NCBI GenBank assembly: GCA_016764115.1
Contig: JAESSM010000013.1
Span: forward strand, 3,542-11,567
Origin: Bacteroidia bacterium
GTDB taxonomy: Bacteria; Bacteroidota; Bacteroidia; JAESSM01; NORP286
DNA length: 8,026 nucleotides
Reading direction: 5' to 3'
Shown here piece after piece: positions 6,262 to 8,026 of the stretch (the first letter of the stretch is position 1; each line of letters starts with the position of its first letter). The notes under the pieces are model-generated. The model made no database searches, was not told where the DNA came from, and was given only the letters and a program-made list of their open reading frames with translations. Made by a program: the position numbers and the translations under genes.

Positions 6262-7924
6262 GAATTACTATAAGCTATCGATTCCTTTGATCTTATTAGG
6301 GGGCATATTGCTTTTAACTGCTTTCCTTACAAATTCCAATGCTCAAACTGGTGAAGGAGACAAACTCATCAAAACAGAGGCAATAGATATCATTAAACCA
6401 TATAAACCAACTTTGTCAGAAGCATATAAATTGTCCACGAATCCCAAATTGGATATTTCTGATAATGTTAAACCCAACTTGAAATACAATGTCAATCCCA
6501 AGGAATTGGAAATACCTTTTGCAACAGGAAGAATTAAACCTGCGAGGATGAAATCGGAAAAAATTCCCAACCTGCATAATTTCTACGCTAAAGCCGGTTT
6601 TGGAAGATTTACTACTCCGGTTGCCGAGGTTTATTATAATAACAAGTGGTCAAGAGATTATTCAGTTGGTGCTTACGCAAAACACTATTCCAGCCAGGGG
6701 CAAATTGCTAATTCTTCTTTTAGTGATAACAATGTTGGAGTTTACGGTAAAAAGTTCTATAACCGGTACACCATTGGCGCAGGATTGGATTATTCACGAA
6801 ATACTTTGAACTTCTATGGCATCGATCCTGAAAACATTTCTACAAATATTCAGATCTCTAATCAGTTGTTCAATAGCGTTAGTGCCAAGACCAGGTTCGC
6901 TACCAATTTTAATCCAAAAAGCAAATTGAACTATGAAATTAATGCTGGAGTTTACAGATTCTTTAACAAATACAGTTCAATGGAAGATAACCTGACAATT
7001 GCGGGTAATATTACCAATAAAATTGCTCCGGATACTTCTCTTAATGTTAAAATAAAGGCGGATATATCAACATATCAAAACGATGAAGGCAAACAGGGAA
7101 ACACTTTGATTTATATAACTCCCAAATATAAAATGTCATTTTACAACCTGAGAATCAGTGCTGGTTTTAATTTTGTGAATGAGTCTACTACATCTAATAA
7201 AGTTCACTTTTATCCGGTAGCTGATTTGAGTTACAAAATCTCAGGCAATTATCTTATTGCTTATGGAGGAATGACCGGTAATTTACAAAAGAACAGTTTC
7301 AAGTCTTTTGCACATGATAATCCTTTTATTAACGATATAATCACTTTAAAAAACACAAATACTAAATTGCATTTCTTCGGAGGTATTAAAGGCATCATCA
7401 ATAACTTCACTGATTACAACCTTACTGCTAATATCCAAAATGTAAATAATATTCCATTCTTTATTACTGACCTGTCTTCAGAATTCGCCAACCAATTCGA
7501 CATTATTTATGATAACGGTACCATTTTTAACTTTAGCAGTCAAGTAAATTGCCATAGATCGGAAAAGTTAAAGCTAAACTTACGCGGTGATTTCTTTAAA
7601 TACAGTTTAAAAACGGAAGAGAAAGCTTGGCATACCCCATCTCTTACTTTAAAATTCACTGGTTATTATTCCATCGGAAACAAGATTAACCTCTCAGGTT
7701 CGGTTTATGCCATCAACAAAACATATTCAAAAATTAATTCCCCCTCACTTATCAAAGAATATAACGGATTTATTGATGCTAACTTGGGTGTAGAATACAA
7801 ATATTCTAAGGCGATTTCTGCATTCATCGACATGAAAAATATAGCCAACAAAAACTACTATTTGTGGCATAATTATCAGTCCTCAGGATTCAATATAATC
7901 GGTGGCGTGAAATACGCATTTTAA
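6251..7924 (+). CDS. Outer-membrane beta-barrel protein, TonB-receptor-like but without a plug
   Basis: A 557-residue predicted outer-membrane protein. The signal peptide has Lys4/Lys8, a hydrophobic core at about 11-27 and SNA before Gln32. Residues 45-61 hold a Pro/Lys/Tyr-rich stretch (IDIIKPYKPTL then SEAYKL), followed by a linker to about 108, then FYAKAGFGRFTTPVAEVYYN, which begins a long run of alternating aromatic/polar strands typical of a barrel. The end, DMKNIANKNYYLWHNY and then GGVKYAF, resembles the last strands of TonB-dependent receptors and finishes in Phe, as outer-membrane barrels do. There is no room for the roughly 150-residue plug, so I do not call it a true receptor. 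The ATG at 6251 is the first possible start, since an in-frame TAG lies at 6245-6247. It overlaps the TPR gene by 11 bases in another frame, with no Shine-Dalgarno, so translation is probably coupled. Transport, adhesion or structural roles are all open. Confidence 0.82.
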   Translation: MNIKNYYKLSIPLILLGGILLLTAFLTNSNAQTGEGDKLIKTEAIDIIKPYKPTLSEAYKLSTNPKLDISDNVKPNLKYNVNPKELEIPFATGRIKPARMKSEKIPNLHNFYAKAGFGRFTTPVAEVYYNNKWSRDYSVGAYAKHYSSQGQIANSSFSDNNVGVYGKKFYNRYTIGAGLDYSRNTLNFYGIDPENISTNIQISNQLFNSVSAKTRFATNFNPKSKLNYEINAGVYRFFNKYSSMEDNLTIAGNITNKIAPDTSLNVKIKADISTYQNDEGKQGNTLIYITPKYKMSFYNLRISAGFNFVNESTTSNKVHFYPVADLSYKISGNYLIAYGGMTGNLQKNSFKSFAHDNPFINDIITLKNTNTKLHFFGGIKGIINNFTDYNLTANIQNVNNIPFFITDLSSEFANQFDIIYDNGTIFNFSSQVNCHRSEKLKLNLRGDFFKYSLKTEEKAWHTPSLTLKFTGYYSIGNKINLSGSVYAINKTYSKINSPSLIKEYNGFIDANLGVEYKYSKAISAFIDMKNIANKNYYLWHNYQSSGFNIIGGVKYAF

Positions 7925-7936
7925 CACGGTTTCCCC

Positions 7937-7967
7937 TTGCTAAATCCGTGAAAATCAAGTATCTTTG
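7937..7967 (+). promoter_or_regulatory. Bacteroidota sigma-A-type promoter for the gene at 8001
   Basis: TATCTTTG at 7960-7967 is an exact match to the -7 consensus TAnnTTTG. TTG at 7937-7939 stands 20 bases upstream at the right place for the -33 element. The predicted transcript start near 7971-7975 leaves a leader of about 25-30 bases before ATG 8001. This is the strongest promoter match in the window and indicates that the next gene is transcribed independently of the TPR-barrel pair. Confidence 0.65.
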
Positions 7968-7983
7968 GTACTCTTTTCAATAA

Positions 7984-7996
7984 GGTAAATTTTACC
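7984..7996. repeat. 13-bp palindrome just before the start codon at 8001
   Basis: GGTAAA, one base, TTTACC: a perfect 6-1-6 inverted repeat ending four bases before ATG 8001 and lying inside the predicted 5' leader. The one-base centre is too tight for a full RNA hairpin. It could be an operator for a dimeric regulator or a small structure affecting initiation. No regulator can be named from the sequence. Confidence 0.35.
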
Positions 7997-8000
7997 AAAA

Positions 8001-8026
8001 ATGGCAGAAAAAGACGAAAAAATAGT
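8001..8026 (+). CDS. Start of a downstream gene, cut by window end (possibly gyrase subunit A)
   Basis: ATG at 8001 opens a frame reading MAEKDEKI and then GT, a Val codon missing its third base. It lies downstream of a strong promoter match at a suitable distance, which supports a real start. MAE...EKI-V/I resembles the N-terminus of Bacteroidota GyrA, which usually continues PINIEEEM, and a TPR gene next to a gyrase gene is, from memory, seen in P. gingivalis. Eight residues cannot prove this; a GyrB or an unrelated protein remains possible. Confidence 0.55.

Noticed and set aside
6600..6809. Plus-strand frame of 69 codons inside the barrel gene
   Set aside because: It overlaps the barrel coding sequence in another frame, with no protein family or start signal of its own.
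6251..7924. Calling the barrel a full TonB-dependent receptor
   Set aside because: Too short, no plug domain and no recognisable TonB box; only the terminal strands resemble the family.
7925..7950. CACGG...CCGTG as a terminator after the barrel gene
   Set aside because: Only a five-bp stem with a 16-base loop and no T-tract, and it covers the -33 element of the next promoter.
1..8026. CRISPR arrays, tRNAs, insertion sequences or phage genes
   Set aside because: No regularly spaced repeats, tRNA-like folds, transposase motifs or flanking target duplications were seen; coding density is high throughout.

Overview
The window looks like chromosomal core DNA from a Bacteroidota bacterium, most likely of the Cytophagales/Flammeovirgaceae type. 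Four things suggest this: AT-rich DNA; start codons without Shine-Dalgarno sequences; promoter-like boxes of the TAnnTTTG type used by the phylum's primary sigma factor; and protein families typical of the group (PurA with GGPNAGHT, a long OstA-like exported protein, a very long exported TPR protein, and a plug-less TonB-receptor-like barrel). The lineage is inferred from these features, not from a database match.

Layout, all on the + strand. 1-1284 is purA (adenylosuccinate synthetase), open from base 1 and lacking only the first two or three codons. After a 72-base gap with a promoter-like element comes an OstA-like exported protein (1357-2919), which appears to start at TTG. A 162-base gap (2920-3081) holds a hairpin, a short inverted repeat and a -7-like box. 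Next is a 1059-residue exported TPR protein (3082-6261). Its last 11 bases overlap the start of a 557-residue outer-membrane beta-barrel protein (6251-7924). A 76-base intergenic region follows, with the best promoter in the window and a 13-bp palindrome just before an ATG at 8001. That ATG opens a gene cut off after eight complete codons; gyrA is the most likely identity, but this is a weak guess.

How the genes fit together. PurA is cytoplasmic purine synthesis. The next three products all carry signal peptides and are predicted to be envelope proteins: a periplasmic OstA/LptA-type beta-jellyroll protein, a large TPR scaffold, and an outer-membrane barrel. The TPR and barrel genes are probably translationally coupled and may form a two-protein periplasm/outer-membrane assembly whose function I cannot name. 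This pair is the best candidate here for a poorly described system. I saw no tRNA, rRNA, CRISPR, insertion sequence, phage gene or other sign of recent transfer. Apart from the uncharacterised envelope trio this is an ordinary, densely coding region.
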